Source: Basidiobolus meristosporus CBS 931.73 (lineage: Eukaryota; Basidiobolomycota; Basidiobolomycetes; Basidiobolales; Basidiobolaceae). From it: 64,000 nucleotides of DNA. Of this stretch, positions 1 through 12,116 are shown piece after piece. The translations under genes and the position numbers were made by a program. The notes under the pieces are model-generated. The model did no database searches. It was not told where the DNA came from and worked only from the letters and a program-made list of their open reading frames with translations. Positions within the stretch are counted from its first letter, which is position 1. Every line of letters begins with the position of its first letter. The DNA is taken from contig MCFE01000213.1 in NCBI GenBank assembly GCA_002104905.1, forward strand, positions 1 through 64,000. Direction: 5' to 3'.

Positions 1-900
1 TAAGTGACATAGATACTAACCCCTGTGCAATTTCAAGTAGAGTGACAGTAGACCTATCACTTGAAAAACCTGTTTCAAAAATTACTTAAAAAATGGTATG
101 TATTGAAATAAAGATTTTACCAGTTGACAATTGTTACCCTAACCCTTTACTAGCCCTTACTACAACACCTACACCCTAAGCCTCCACCACATTACCTTTT
201 GGCTTGTACAATATCTTTTACCATTTGCACTAGGATAAGAGTTGTTGCTTGTAGTTACGGATGATATACTCAAGACTTTGTCATAATTCAAGACTGCATT
301 TCATATTCAGATTTCCGAATACAGCACTAAAGCCCTAATATCAATGGTCACCATTATTGTGATCAATTTACGGTATTTACAAACACGCGGTTGTAAGATG
401 TGAGGAGTTTAATTTACTAGGCGTAGGGAGGGCCATAAGATACAAATGCGTTTGCGGTATTTGCATATTTTAGGGTGATGATCCTTATACTGCATAGAAG
501 TAATATTGGTGATTCAAATTGCTTTGCATGAAGCAAGATTGCGGGTCGTCAGAAAGATGCAATCTCATAGCACGGGATTAAGCAGTGCATGAGTTACTGT
601 GGCAATCAGAACTGTTCAACACACTGATAATTCATCATTATCGCTGTGCGATTTATTAAATTTCGTAATGCTTGTATCTTTGGTATGCGGTAGTAATGAA
701 TTTGTATTGTAAGTCAGCTTCATCTGGGTTGTTGTTATGCTGGAAGTGCCCATCGAGTACTTGTCTCTCCTGCATTTATTTATTTGCTCTTCGATAATCT
801 GCATCGCATCTACCGAACGCCTGTTTCAGTCTTGCTACTTTCAAAGAACGGTGTATCTAGGGTATGTCTGCAAATGTGAAAAAAAGGTATATATACGCAG
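1..900. other. 5' flank, no gene seen
   Basis: No open frame of convincing composition on either strand. The last 30 bases before the amine oxidase start contain a TATA-like run (about 887-896) very close to the ATG, so it may serve the transcript of that gene or simply be AT-rich leader. Confidence 0.4.
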
Positions 901-3233
901 ATGAAGCAGAGCTACTCACTATCACTCACAACATTCCATCGATTAGCAATGATACAAGCGTTGAAGAAAAAGCTGACTAAATCTTCTGCCCCTACTACCA
1001 GCCCGAAAACTCAATGTTATCGTCCACATCCATTTGATCAGCTCTCTGTTGACGAGATTAACCAAGCCTGTCAAATTGTTCGCAATGCAAAGAAGGATAT
1101 GCACTTTATTTTCAAAATTGTCACTCTTCGAGAGCCATGCAAGAAGCGCATGATGAACTATCTTGGCTGGTCAACCACCAGTGACCCAATCCCTACCCAT
1201 ATTGAGCGTGAGGCGCTCATTATTCTTCTTGAAAGAAAGAAGATGAAGTGCTATGAATGTATTGTTTCACTCGACAGCAAATCGATTACCAAGTTTGAGC
1301 ATGTTCCTCAAGTGCAGCCACCCATCCCGCCTGACGAGCAAGCGTTGCTAGAAAAGATTATCTTAAGGGACGAGAGAGTTATTGAAGAATGTAGTAAGGC
1401 AGGATTCTCAGACATGTCGCTTGTGATTGTGGATACTTGGTCTATCGGCAGAAATACCCAAAGGCCTGGCAAGCGAATATTGCAGGGTATTATGTATGGA
1501 AAAGCAAGTAAGCTTGACAATCCTTATGCTCATCCATTGAGTTTTCTCCCAGTTGTTGGTAAGGTTACCGGTCTTGTTGTACAGTATGACTTCATTTGAT
1601 CATGCGTCTAAGCTATAATTGACTTGCATCGTAGACATGGATGAGGAGAAAGTCATCAATATTGACTATATAAGGCCTAAGGACAGTAAATTTGAGCGTG
1701 CCACTGTTCCACTTGAAAGTCACAACTTTCTTCCGGAACTTGTCGGCCAAAGCAATCTCCGAAAGGACATCAAACCGATAATCATTCAACAACCGCAGGG
1801 GGTTTCGTTCACAGTGAAGAATGGTTCCCAAATTGATTGGCAAAAATGGAGCATGCACGTATCTATGTCGTATCGAGAAGGCCTTGTTATTCGTAACGTG
1901 AGCTACCAAGACGGAAAAGAAAAAAGACCGCTGTTCTATCGCCTGGGCATTTCTGAAATGGTGGTTCCCTATGCTGACCCTGAAAGCCCCCATAATCGTA
2001 AACAAGCCTTCGATGTCGGAGAATACGGGTTGGGACTTTCCACCAATTCTCTGAGTAAGTGTCTATGAAAAGCAAATATGCGCCTTTGGGGTAAAAAAAA
2101 GAACATCTAATATCATTCTATTCAACTAGGCTTGGGGTGTGACTGTCTAGGAAGCATTTGTTATCTCGACGCAGTTTTCAGCGATGACAAGGGAAAAGCC
2201 TACACTGTTTCCAATGCCATATGTATTCATGAGGAGGATTATGGGCTATTATGGAAGCACTCGGACAGGAGAACCAGTCGTTCGGACTCTGCTCGCTCGC
2301 GTCGTTTGGTTGTTTCCCACTTTGCTACAGGTACAAGTCATAGCAGCGTATGTACCATGCTAACACATTTGTATTAACTTGTTGCCGCTATACATAGTCT
2401 CGAATTATGACTATGGTATCTACTACTACTTTTACCAAGATGGTACATTTGAATGCGAAGTCAAGGCCACGGGCATCATTAGCACCACTCTTCTTGCAAC
2501 AGACGAAACCCCACAGAATTTTGGGCAAACGGTTGCTCCCCAAATCAACGGTCAACACCACCAACACTTTTTTACTGCGCGTATCGACCCAATGATTGAC
2601 GGCCCATTGAACTCCGTCAGCAAGGTAGAGGTCAACACGTACCCACACCCTACTGGTCATCCTCAAAATCCATGGGGAAATGCCTTCACGGCAGACGAAA
2701 CTATCCTGAAAACCACTCACGAAGGGCAACAAAACCCCAACTACAGCACAGGAAAGTACTGGAAGATCGTCAACCAGAGCCGTCAGCATCCGTACACGAA
2801 GTGTCCTGTAGGGTGGAAGATAAACAATAGTAGTTTGCTACCGATGCTTGCACAACCAGGTTCGGTAGTAGGGCAACGTGCCCCGTACGCATTCAAATCT
2901 TTGTGGGTCACGCCCTTCAAGGAAGATCAGCTGTATCCAGCTGGATTTTATGTCAATCAGTCAAGTGGAGAAAACACGTTGGCCACTTGGGCAATGGAAG
3001 AAAAGAATATAGAGCAGGAGGATATTGTGCTATGGTATAACTTTGGCTTGACACATGTCGTCAGAGTCGAAGATTTTCCAATAATGCCTGTAGAATATTG
3101 TGGGTTTACTATAAAGCCATGTAATTTCTTTATGGAAAATCCGGCAGTGGATGTACCTCCATCGAGTAAGCTGATGATCAAAGAATCAGCTAAAGTTAAA
3201 GGAGATTCAGGCAATGTTGGATGCTGTAGTTAG
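901..3233 (+). CDS. Copper amine oxidase (primary-amine oxidase)
   Basis: Oxidises primary amines to aldehydes with release of ammonia and H2O2, using copper and the self-made cofactor topaquinone (TPQ). Four exons fit in frame: 901-1570, 1635-2054, 2130-2330 and 2398-3233, giving about 708 residues, close to the usual 650-750. The TPQ site reads TVSNYDYG, with the precursor Tyr near residue 434; the exon 3/4 junction falls just before it. The copper ligands are visible as HQH (about His485 and His487) and a distal His near 650 in LTHVVRVEDFP. The catalytic-base Asp sits in CYLDAVF. No C-terminal SKL-type signal (the protein ends GCCS), so peroxisomal import is not supported; cytosol is the default inference. 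The first intron uses a weak donor (gtcttg), making that junction the least certain. An upstream ATG was not seen; 901 lies just after a TATA-like stretch. Confidence 0.9.
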
Positions 3234-3449
3234 ATCAGCATTTAGATAACATTTGTCCACTATACCGTATTCCAATAAATAACAATTCTTGTGATTGCAA
3301 CATACCAAAAAGGCTTATCACATCACTTTTGCATACCCTAAGGCCATTTACCTACAAAAACCACTTCTTGCGTAATGTTCCTCAAATTAACATCTTACAC
3401 GTTTGTGTTGAATTTCTTTTCAGCCCATTTGTTCTGAGCCTTTTATGCG

Positions 3450-6400
3450 TTGTAGAAAATTTGTAATTCCACCTATGTACTCACCTATCTTAGTCACTTA
3501 GATCATTACCTACATATCTCAGAGATTACTGACCAAATTCCTTGTTGGGACTTACTCAGAATATTTACCAAAATATCTTGTACACAGAACATGCAAATTA
3601 GATAAGTTGTCTAAACAGCCCCAAACTTTGCATACATGTTTTTAGGACCTTTTTTAACCTACTCTATGTGCTTGTTATGCCAAGACCATGTAAAAGCACA
3701 AGTACTACTTTTACAAACAGTAAATCTTAAGTGAGAACTAAACACTCCACTTGCTCTCCCAAGTGCCTCCAATATCCCCAAGACTCTTGCAACATTATGT
3801 TCCCCTTGGTGAACTTTAATAGAGCAGCTGTTAGATAATGTAGTCACTTCTGGCATTAGTCTAGTGTATGGAGACTTGCATATGTCAGTACCAGTTTGCA
3901 TAGAGTTAAATCTGAAGCTGTTATGGGAATAAAGTAATTAACTTTCATCAAAAGCAAGAGCACTACCAGAGTTGGTAGGTTAGGAATGTGCAAAATTGAT
4001 AATAGCTGATCAATGTACAAGAGCATAGAGGCAGATTAAGTGTTCAACATTGGGAAGTTGGGACAATGGGCTGCCCAACTGAAATACTTTGACAAAGTTT
4101 TTTGGAGATTGAAGCAGCAGTATTTTTTTAATGAAAGGTAGCTTTTATGTAGCATTAGCAATTTACCTTGCAAGATGAGTCTCAATAGAATAATAGTGTT
4201 TTAAGTGCATCATCAGAGCTGCTTCTAACAAGGCTCAATATCTTGACCTTTACTTTTGAGTACAAGCCCTATACCTTGGTATCATTTACAATTGACCTCT
4301 TTTTAATATCATTGTCTCTTTGCAGAGTTGTACTACACAACTCTTCTTCTATCTGTTATTTAGTCAACTTTGCTTATGTTTGAGTACACTTCTCTGGGTG
4401 TTACTACTAAAAAAGGTAACTGCATCTTTGATTATATCTATGTACTAAATTCTGGTTGTCTGTGGCAACTCTAATAAAGCAGTATACAAGTAAAGGTACA
4501 TTTCTTGTAAAGGTTTAGGTGGCCTACTACACAATTATTACTACTTCCTGATGTGTTATGCACTTCCTCAATTAGGCTTGATTCTCAAAATTGATCCTAC
4601 AATGTAATCTTACTATGGTAGTCTATGAGGTTATTTACAGTGGTTTGATTGACAAGAAGATTGTGTCATTCTCACATCATGATCTGTACTATGGATAAGT
4701 AGTATCAATACTTTTGTATAGTCTTAATAAGATATACATTAAGTGTGGGTGCTAGAACAACCTGGAAAGTTCAGCTTCATTGAGTGCCTAAGTTTTTAAC
4801 AATAATATTTTAGATAAAGCCAGATAAAGGGCTGTGCAATAGCTATTAGTGCCCACAAGTAATTATTTAAGCAATAAAGGTATGACATGCCAGGTGGGAT
4901 GGGATATGCTTTCTAAATTCAGTATCATCATGTACTACTGATACCATTTTATTGCCACCAGTGTAGAATTGCTCCAGAGAATCTGGGTTAAGTGAAGCTG
5001 AAGCTCTAGGCTACATCTGCAACTGATTATCTGGTTGCATTACTGTTATACCCCAGTTATATACTATATGTTTGGCATTCAAGCAGCAATACAAAATGGC
5101 TACCTGTGTCATTGCTTACAATGTGCAATACTTCCCACCAAGACTCTGCAATAGATCACCCTAAATTTTGAGTCAAATGTTTAAGAGCACCAATAATGTT
5201 ATTGTACTCAGTAGATTATAATGAAAGACTTGTACTCTATTTTGCTTGTTCACTTCAGTAACCTTCATGATTCTCACAGCACTACCAATGCGGATACAGT
5301 TACATGAGTAATTATGTGCTGCCATGTATTAAAGGCAGTGTCAATCTCCTATAAAAGCTTTCTATATATTTGATGAAAAGATCAATGATTTGAAAAGCAA
5401 AAGCTTCTAGGAAAGTATAAGCAACCACTCATCTTCATGATGCCCAATTGATGCTAGCATATTATGTGCACTACTTGAAAACCTTGATGGCAACTAACCT
5501 TGTTCAGTTTGCATACTGCACTCCTAGTATACTTGAATAGAGGGGTGATGTAGGACCTGCAGGTGTCTGGCCTTATTGAGCTACTCTAATTGATTATGCA
5601 TCTTCATCCATTACTAGTTAATTTTGGAAGCAGCTCAGTGAGATACTATTGGGTAGCCCTTAAGTCAGAGGGCATGACTTAATTACAATCTGATGCACAC
5701 TTGTTATTGGAAAGAGTACATGCCTCTGTGAGCATAGTGATCTCCAAATAATATATCAAGTTTAGACTGTGTGCAATGTGCAGCTTTTATATTGATAAAA
5801 CTCTTTAGATTGCTGTTGATGCACTAACAAAACTGTGCACTCACATCTTTAGTTGCAAGATCTCTACACTTGGTGATATGAACATTTCTATACTTGGTAT
5901 GGGGCTTAATCATCTGCAACAGTCTATTTGATGATAGTTTACTTATGTTGAGGATGGCCAAAGCATCTAATGTCAATGCTTGTGCTTTTTAAAACAGATC
6001 AGCTCTTGTAATATGCAGGCATTCTGCCAGACTTTGGTATATCCCTTGAAGGGCATTTTAGGCCAGCACTTATACTTTAATTGTGTATTTACATATTAGC
6101 ATCCTATATATTAGCTTCTGGTATTAATGGAGAAATAGGTAAAAGCAGCTATCCAGGTTGGATAGTATTTTGGAGCTATATATCACTAATGTTAGTACTG
6201 GATTGACAGCAGATTTGGATATTGAGGATTGGTGGACAAGCATTGGTGCAGTGCTCCAATCTGTCATATACCTTAAAGCTCCCAGGAATGTATAGATGAG
6301 CCAATGGCCGCAAGTGGTTTTATATAGTAAATTTTGCATTGTTTCCTCAACCACTAGATGTTTCCATTATTCTTACAGATTATAGACCCTCAGAGTGCCT

Positions 6401-6990
6401 TGGCATACCAGATTGTGCCAGATCAAGCTATAGAATACCACATTAGTATCAAAAATGATCTTAAAATGGATCTAGTTTGTCCAACCAATATGAAAACATG
6501 AAGCACTATGAAGTAGGCTTAACGTACAATAGTGGGCCTTGCTCTTCTGCACTATCACCATCTGAGCAATAATTGGGAGGTTAATGTTGGCCAGGAGGTG
6601 TCTCAAAATCAGCTCTGTTTGGGAAGGCTGAAGAGTGTAGCTGAATGCTATAATATGATTCTAAAATACTTGGCTTAAGCTTGTAGGTACTCTAGTGACT
6701 GATATTAGGTCAAGTAGGATTTGTGTGGCAAACACCGCTATAGTCTTTGAAGTGCTTACTCTACCTTCATGCCTATGATGGTATCTAAGCTTATTGCAGT
6801 AACTGCGTGGTATTTCTGTTTCCTTGCGCAGCATTTCAGTAATGCAGTCTTGTCTGTGGGAAGAATACCTTAATATGCATCAGTTTAGCAATAGAAGGCT
6901 TATGACTACTTTGCACAAATTATTTTGTGGAATAATTAAGTCATCATACTAAATGTATCAGCTATTGCAGGTGTGTCATATGTCAAGTAA
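3450..6990 (+). pseudogene. Decayed LINE-like retrotransposon
   Basis: No ORF above about 80 codons survives, but fragments in one order and orientation resemble a non-LTR reverse transcriptase. At 4084-4125 the text reads KYFDKVFWRLKQQY, like the KAFDRVxW motif. At about 4234-4290 a Q-G-S-I-S.PLLLS stretch, broken by stops, resembles the QGxPLSPLLF motif. At about 4372-4390 FAY is followed by a broken position where YADD is expected, and NKAVYK follows near 4470. Spacing between these blocks suits a LINE RT. The stretch has almost no CpG, as expected for methylated and deaminated repeats. It is dead. Boundaries are set by the base composition, not by target-site duplications, which I could not find. 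Confidence 0.5.
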
Positions 6991-7312
6991 ACTTCACCAC
7001 TCCTGCTACCCTTAAGAAAAAAAATTAAGAAAAGGCCAGCCATATATTATTATAATATCAACTGAATTCCAACTTTGTCAAAAGTAACAACACTCAGTAT
7101 CTCATGTGCCAGCTTCACAGCAGACAAGCAGACATCCTTTACAGGGGGAGACTAGGTCAACTGCATTCATATCAGATTTGGCAATCAGCTGCCCATTACT
7201 TCCACCAAAGATTGCAACTGAAAAATTGAAGCAAAAACACAAGTTGAATACCAGCAAAAAAATCCAATGAATTCCAACATTGAGAATTTTCATAGGGTGC
7301 AGGCACAGGGTA
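6985..7312. repeat. Dispersed repeat, copy 1
   Basis: A segment of roughly 320 bp aligns by eye with 16343-16680. Shared landmarks in the same order are an A-rich run followed by aaaggcc, TAATATCA.CTGAATT, CAACTCTCA or ACACTCAGTATCTCA, GCAGACAAGCAGACAT, CATTCATA, CACTACTTCCAC-like text, AATACCAGCA, ATGAATTCCAA and a closing CATAGGGT. It follows the LINE-like remnant and could be its 3' end or an independent short element. Confidence 0.6.
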
Positions 7313-7683
7313 GGATAGAGTAAATTGGTGCTTGAGCTTTTGTGGATGCTTATTATGACCCTACTGTTACCAAAAAGAGAGAGCAAGGCTTGATTATGCA
7401 ATTGGATAAAATACGCTTGAGGAAAGCCATATGGTACAAGCATTGTTGAAACATGAAAACCTTTCAAATTGAGCTCTAATCGCACCCGATTTTATGATTC
7501 TAATTTACCAACCTGTGGTAGAATTTAAATAGCTGATACAGTAATAACTGAGCCAAAATATTAGATTAAAGCTGCATTTGCTACAAAAGTGCAACACAGT
7601 TGACAGCAATCGTGATCCGCCTTAAAGGCCGATGTTGGACTGCCCAAAGTATATAGTAGGGTGCATAATATATAATACCTAAA

Positions 7684-8421
7684 TCATAATTTACGCCTTT
7701 TGCACGCCTGTCCCTGCTGGTCAATCTGCAAATTATTTGGTAGCCGCTTGAGTGGACAAGGCGATGCAGTAGTTGTAAACCAACCTCTTATTCTTTGTAT
7801 CAAAGAATAGCAATTTCTATGGTTGCCATCTCCTTTGCGAGCTCCGGATGTAAAGATGAAGCTACAAAATCGCAGGCGTTTCTTCCTCTTGCTATTTAGC
7901 TCTTGCGATTGCGTAGAACTTTGATAATCCAGGGTGTCATCCATTTGCTTCTCATTCTTGGATTTTGCATTGAGCATGGGGATTTTTCGCGTGAGTAACT
8001 CTCTCGAAGAGCTATCAAGCATCGCTTTGGAAAGGTCGAATTCTTTTGCACAGGCTATCAGCGTTCGATTAACCTCATAAGTGTTGGGCAGAAATACGGA
8101 ATTATTGTGGTAGGGAAAACATCTAGGTGGTGGTGGAACTTCGCAAAACCAAACATATTCATTCTCGGGAGTTATTGGATGATTTTCATTTAGATCTAAA
8201 ATTGGCTCCTCCACATCAAAGCGGCTTTCCAATATTGGCCTAAACATGGATGTTGAGGGAGGCAAGATAGTCCCACTTTCGTCAAGCGTGCTTGCCAGAG
8301 AGCTTTCCGCGATAGTGAAGCTGTGGGCTACCGTGCAACATTTTGAAGGAGAACCTTTTCCAATCACCTGAAGTGGAATTGATGAGTGCACCAGGTTTGA
8401 TGGGGTAATCCTCTCGCTCAT
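7684..8421 (-). CDS. Unrecognised basic protein, probably nuclear
   Basis: Single open frame of 245 codons with normal codon use. I do not recognise the family. The N-terminal half is rich in Ser, Pro and acidic residues; one short hydrophobic/aromatic block (EYVWFCEVPPPPRC, about residue 88) stands out. The C-terminal third is basic, with NSKRKKRLRF near residue 177 and a terminal KRRKL, both resembling nuclear localisation signals. No membrane span or signal peptide. The next 300 bp upstream carry no companion ORF. It could also be the last exon of a longer protein, since the start codon was taken simply as the first ATG. Confidence 0.55.
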   Translation of the reverse strand: MSERITPSNLVHSSIPLQVIGKGSPSKCCTVAHSFTIAESSLASTLDESGTILPPSTSMFRPILESRFDVEEPILDLNENHPITPENEYVWFCEVPPPPRCFPYHNNSVFLPNTYEVNRTLIACAKEFDLSKAMLDSSSRELLTRKIPMLNAKSKNEKQMDDTLDYQSSTQSQELNSKRKKRLRFCSFIFTSGARKGDGNHRNCYSLIQRIRGWFTTTASPCPLKRLPNNLQIDQQGQACKRRKL

Positions 8422-10189
8422 ATCAAGCCTCGGCTACCAATGTACAGTAGATATGCGTAGGCAAGCAATCCGAAAGATATTTATGATAAGTGGTTGCAAT
8501 TACTCCACTAAGATTCGGACTGGCGAATTTAAAGTAATTCGAATGCTCAAATGTGTACTTGGTTCAAGCCATGCGTTGGATGGGACACTGAAGGATTTGG
8601 GTTGGGGGCGTCTTGCTTGGAAGTCTTTGTCTGAATGCCAGTCAATTCTAATCCCTTGGACTTTCCAGCTTGAACTGTCTTCGCAACGTTGATGTCTCAA
8701 AATATGAAAAAAATAGCAATTAGTGATAAGCTAAGCAATTCAAAGCAGAGTAAAGCGTCAGAGAAGTAGCTTGCAATACAATACAATTCTTAAGAGAACA
8801 AGCTATGCAATGGCCCACTGTGACATGAACTTCTGAATGGGGTGCTATCTTTTTCATATAACTCAAGCTGATATGCATAGATTAAACTAAATTAGATGCG
8901 AGTAATAATTTTGGCTGAGTATAAATGAGGCAATTTTACTAAATGATACAGCATTTGCATCCCGGCGATATTTGCGGAGTGACTAGCGCCATTCTTAATA
9001 AGAATACGTCCACTACTCTTTCTAAACGATTACAATAGAAGGAGCCGGTATACATGCAGCGAAGCCGTTAGACTGGAGTTAGTAGCTGATTCTGTGCTGT
9101 ACTATACCACAACTGCTCATGTGGATCATGTGCACGTTACTACTTTATGTACTTGTCAGGGGATATTAGGCAAATATCGGTGTGCTTTACAGTAAACTAT
9201 CCAAAATATTAATGTTGTAAGAGAATGTTCGCTCATTATACATGGCTCTGTAGCTGCAATTCAGCTGCGGTGTGACATTTTGCCTCGGATGGGCACTCAA
9301 TATGAGTGGAATATATCCGTTGGAAGCTTCTGCAGTATACATAGATACAGTTAAGGCTGTCTGATCGATTGAGTGTAGCGCCTTAAGCTCAAAGCCCATG
9401 CGAGTCTAAAGAGGTCGGCTCAATAAACCTAATCTCTATCATTCCGCCATTTACTTCATTCAACCGATGACAGACACAAACGCGCAATCAATCGCTCATG
9501 TGCTGTAATTGTATGCAACGTCCGGTTTAATATTTACTAGGACGTTTAGCCGGAGAATATGTTCTGCGGGAGTGCTCGCCTGGAGAATTTCTGATTTGAA
9601 GCGCTGCAATGTGTTTATGGCTGAGGTATGGAAATTGGGATACCTTTTCGACCATCGTGAAAACCAGTGAACTGAGGATAACATCGCATTTTCAGTGGCC
9701 TCAAAGCATTTAGGCACATTTCCTTGTGCACTATATGACAACTTGATTAGCAAAGCATACCCTGTTTAATCGCATTTCTGAATGTACTTACCACTCTATA
9801 CTGGTACGACTAGGTGTTACCCAAGAGTGGTAACAACCATGATTGATATGTATTGAATCATCCCCTCCTTGATTCAAATCTACGTTTCTCATATTTCTAT
9901 GAGGATTGGAGTCTCCTTCAGTTTTCTGAGCAAACCTTATACCTTCCCTGTATTAATACAATACTAACCAGTATAGAGGTTCCCACTTTACCACGTGAAT
10001 TAGTAGTACACGTTAGTATAAGCCATCCACAGGAATAGCAAGGAAAATATTTTGCGTTGAATCAGATTATTCTCCACACGCCTAAGTTTACTCTACCCTA
10101 CGTATGGTTATTTAAACCTTTCAAACTGAGTCTACGAAAGATTTCAAAGCTTTTCTGCCAACAGCATACATCATCTCCTTGGACTAGAG
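8422..10189. other. Gap with protein-like minus-strand fragments
   Basis: No recognised gene. On the minus strand 9753-9496 (85 codons, no homologue recognised) is followed by 9399-9187 (70 codons); between them another frame is open around 9480-9400. The frames do not join cleanly at the point where the text passes from SLDSHG to GFELKAL, so this is either an intron-containing gene I cannot splice or a frameshifted relic. The remainder looks like plain AT-rich intergenic DNA. Confidence 0.3.
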
Positions 10190-11014
10190 ATGGAACAGGA
10201 AATTGAGATTAACACCAATAGAGGATATTACCTGAGTGGGACCCTGCGACTTCAACCCTCAAACGACATCCAAGCTCAGAATGGCGAAAATCCTGAGAAA
10301 CGGGGTGTATTTTTGGTATGCCATGGAATGCTCAAGAACAGGGAAAGTGAAATCATCAAGTCTATAACCCTTGGTTTACCTTACTCTACGTTTGCGTTGG
10401 ATTTTCGTGGCAACGGGAAAAGTGGCGGGGAGACCCATTACGGAAACTATCATGAAGAAGTGGAAGACCTGCGTGAAGCTGTTGTGCATTTACGTGACAA
10501 ATACGGATTGTTTATCTACGGGATGGTAGGATATGCAAAAGGAGGCTCAGTAGTGCTTTTATACGCGGCCCAATACAACGACATCTCCTACGTTATCAAC
10601 ATTGGCGCACGCTACGACCTTTCTCGAGCTCCACTACACTTATTCACCGATCAGCAATTGAGAGACCTCAAAGACAACGGCTGGTTCATTTGGAAGAAGT
10701 TCGGTACCAATTGTGAAAAGGATTATATTATTCGAGAGGAAGACTTGATTCGACGAACAGAAACTGATATGTCGGTTGCTAGTAGAATAGATAAGGCGCT
10801 TGTCAGAGTCCTAACTATCCACGGATTACACGACCAAGTGGTCCCTTTAGAAGATGCACTTGCCTATGATCATCTTTTAGGGCCATCACCTTATCATGAG
10901 CTGATTACGCTTGATTCAACGCATTTCTTCGAGACTTCAGAGGAAAGAAATCGGTTGATTGAAAGTATAAAGGACTGGCTACAAAGGCAATTTGGAGAAT
11001 CTAACACGTTGTAA
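10190..11014 (+). CDS. Alpha/beta-hydrolase-fold protein lacking the catalytic Ser
   Basis: Intronless, 274 residues, typical length for the serine aminopeptidase S33/Hydrolase_4 group of small fungal hydrolases. The fold is readable from FLVCHGMLKN (about 40-50), FALDFRGNGKSGG, the nucleophile-elbow region at 112-123, HGLHDQVVP for the acid and DSTHFF for the histidine. In active relatives the elbow reads GHSKGG. Here it is GYAKGG (residues 114-119), with Ala116 encoded by GCA at 10535-10537. A serine hydrolase mechanism is therefore not possible as written. The rest of the frame is intact and unbiased, so this looks like a retained pseudoenzyme rather than a dying gene. No signal peptide; probably cytosolic. 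Confidence 0.85.
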   Translation: MEQEIEINTNRGYYLSGTLRLQPSNDIQAQNGENPEKRGVFLVCHGMLKNRESEIIKSITLGLPYSTFALDFRGNGKSGGETHYGNYHEEVEDLREAVVHLRDKYGLFIYGMVGYAKGGSVVLLYAAQYNDISYVINIGARYDLSRAPLHLFTDQQLRDLKDNGWFIWKKFGTNCEKDYIIREEDLIRRTETDMSVASRIDKALVRVLTIHGLHDQVVPLEDALAYDHLLGPSPYHELITLDSTHFFETSEERNRLIESIKDWLQRQFGESNTL

Positions 11015-12116
11015 CTTCAGCCACATCTTCCATATTATTTATCCATAGTTTTAGTAAATTTACCTACAATTGTTTACACCTGTTATGCTATACCTCTTAT
11101 TACTCTGGCAATCACTGAAATATCGTAACATGGATAGTACTTATCTTAATCAGAATATCTATCTCCAGCAGGGCTTAATATATTTGTTCTTTTTACATCA
11201 AGTCCCCGCGTATGATTCCCCTGCATGTGCAATAACATAATACCATTCATTGACCAAAGTCTATCTGCAACCAATCTGTAAACAAACATCCACAGCACTT
11301 GCTTACTTTTCTAGGTTAGCAGTACTAGTATGAGCACAGTGTATGATTATATCTTGGAGTAGGAGCAATCGCAGAAATCAAAAAATCATGATCAGCCTCG
11401 TCAACGATTCCCCATCCCTCAGTTACTAGAGCGGTTCTGTATTCCCAATAATACGAACACTATAGCCATGTCCCTTCAAACGATGCAGGCGCTAGAAGTG
11501 TGGATATGGGAGATAACAAAGCATGCTCCACAAAATCAGGTATATAGCTCGAGCTTCCAACGATGTATTTCAGACATGTGAAATTCCGACACTCATGCAA
11601 ATTCATTCTGCAATGCCTACCCCAATGTAGATATAATTTCTGGGCACCTCATAAAGTCGTGAGCGCAGCTGTGTGGGATTTACTTCACAATAGTGGGGTG
11701 GAAACAGAAAACAATGTATATCTTATTTTGGTTGCTTTATACGCATACGATATTTAAGGCATCGCCAAGATCAATATTTAAAAGAAATTCGCAATTCATG
11801 AGTTCCCAGGTCAAGGCAAACGTTGATAATAAGAACCATGGTCCGGCGAGAAGCGAAAGTCGTTCATAAAATCAAAAAAGGTGCTGTACAAATCAGAAAT
11901 AACGAGATAAATATTTATACCTGCCCCGGATATGGTCAACATGATAAAGGCCGGAGGGTATGACACTGAAGCACTAAAGAAGAAACCGTTTCATATGGAT
12001 TTCGTGCTTTATCTAGGACACGTAGCGAACGCCAGGTTCTACCACACTTGCAGAACAGAGAACTGATTCTCTAAAATATGTAGTGTATAACACATTTGTA
12101 GCGGCTGATACAGTGG
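11015..12116. other. Gap with a possible unrecognised plus-strand exon
   Basis: An open plus-strand frame from about 11361 to 11540 contains the protein-like string QPRQRFPIPQLLERFCIP and ends at a plausible donor (CAG|gtatat at 11540). A second open stretch at 11838-11960 begins MVRREAKVVHKIKKG. Neither could be joined into a complete gene and neither resembles a family I know. Confidence 0.25.

Noticed and set aside
1613-2075. Long minus-strand ORFs antisense to the amine oxidase
   Set aside because: They are shadows of exon 2; the plus frame carries the conserved family text.
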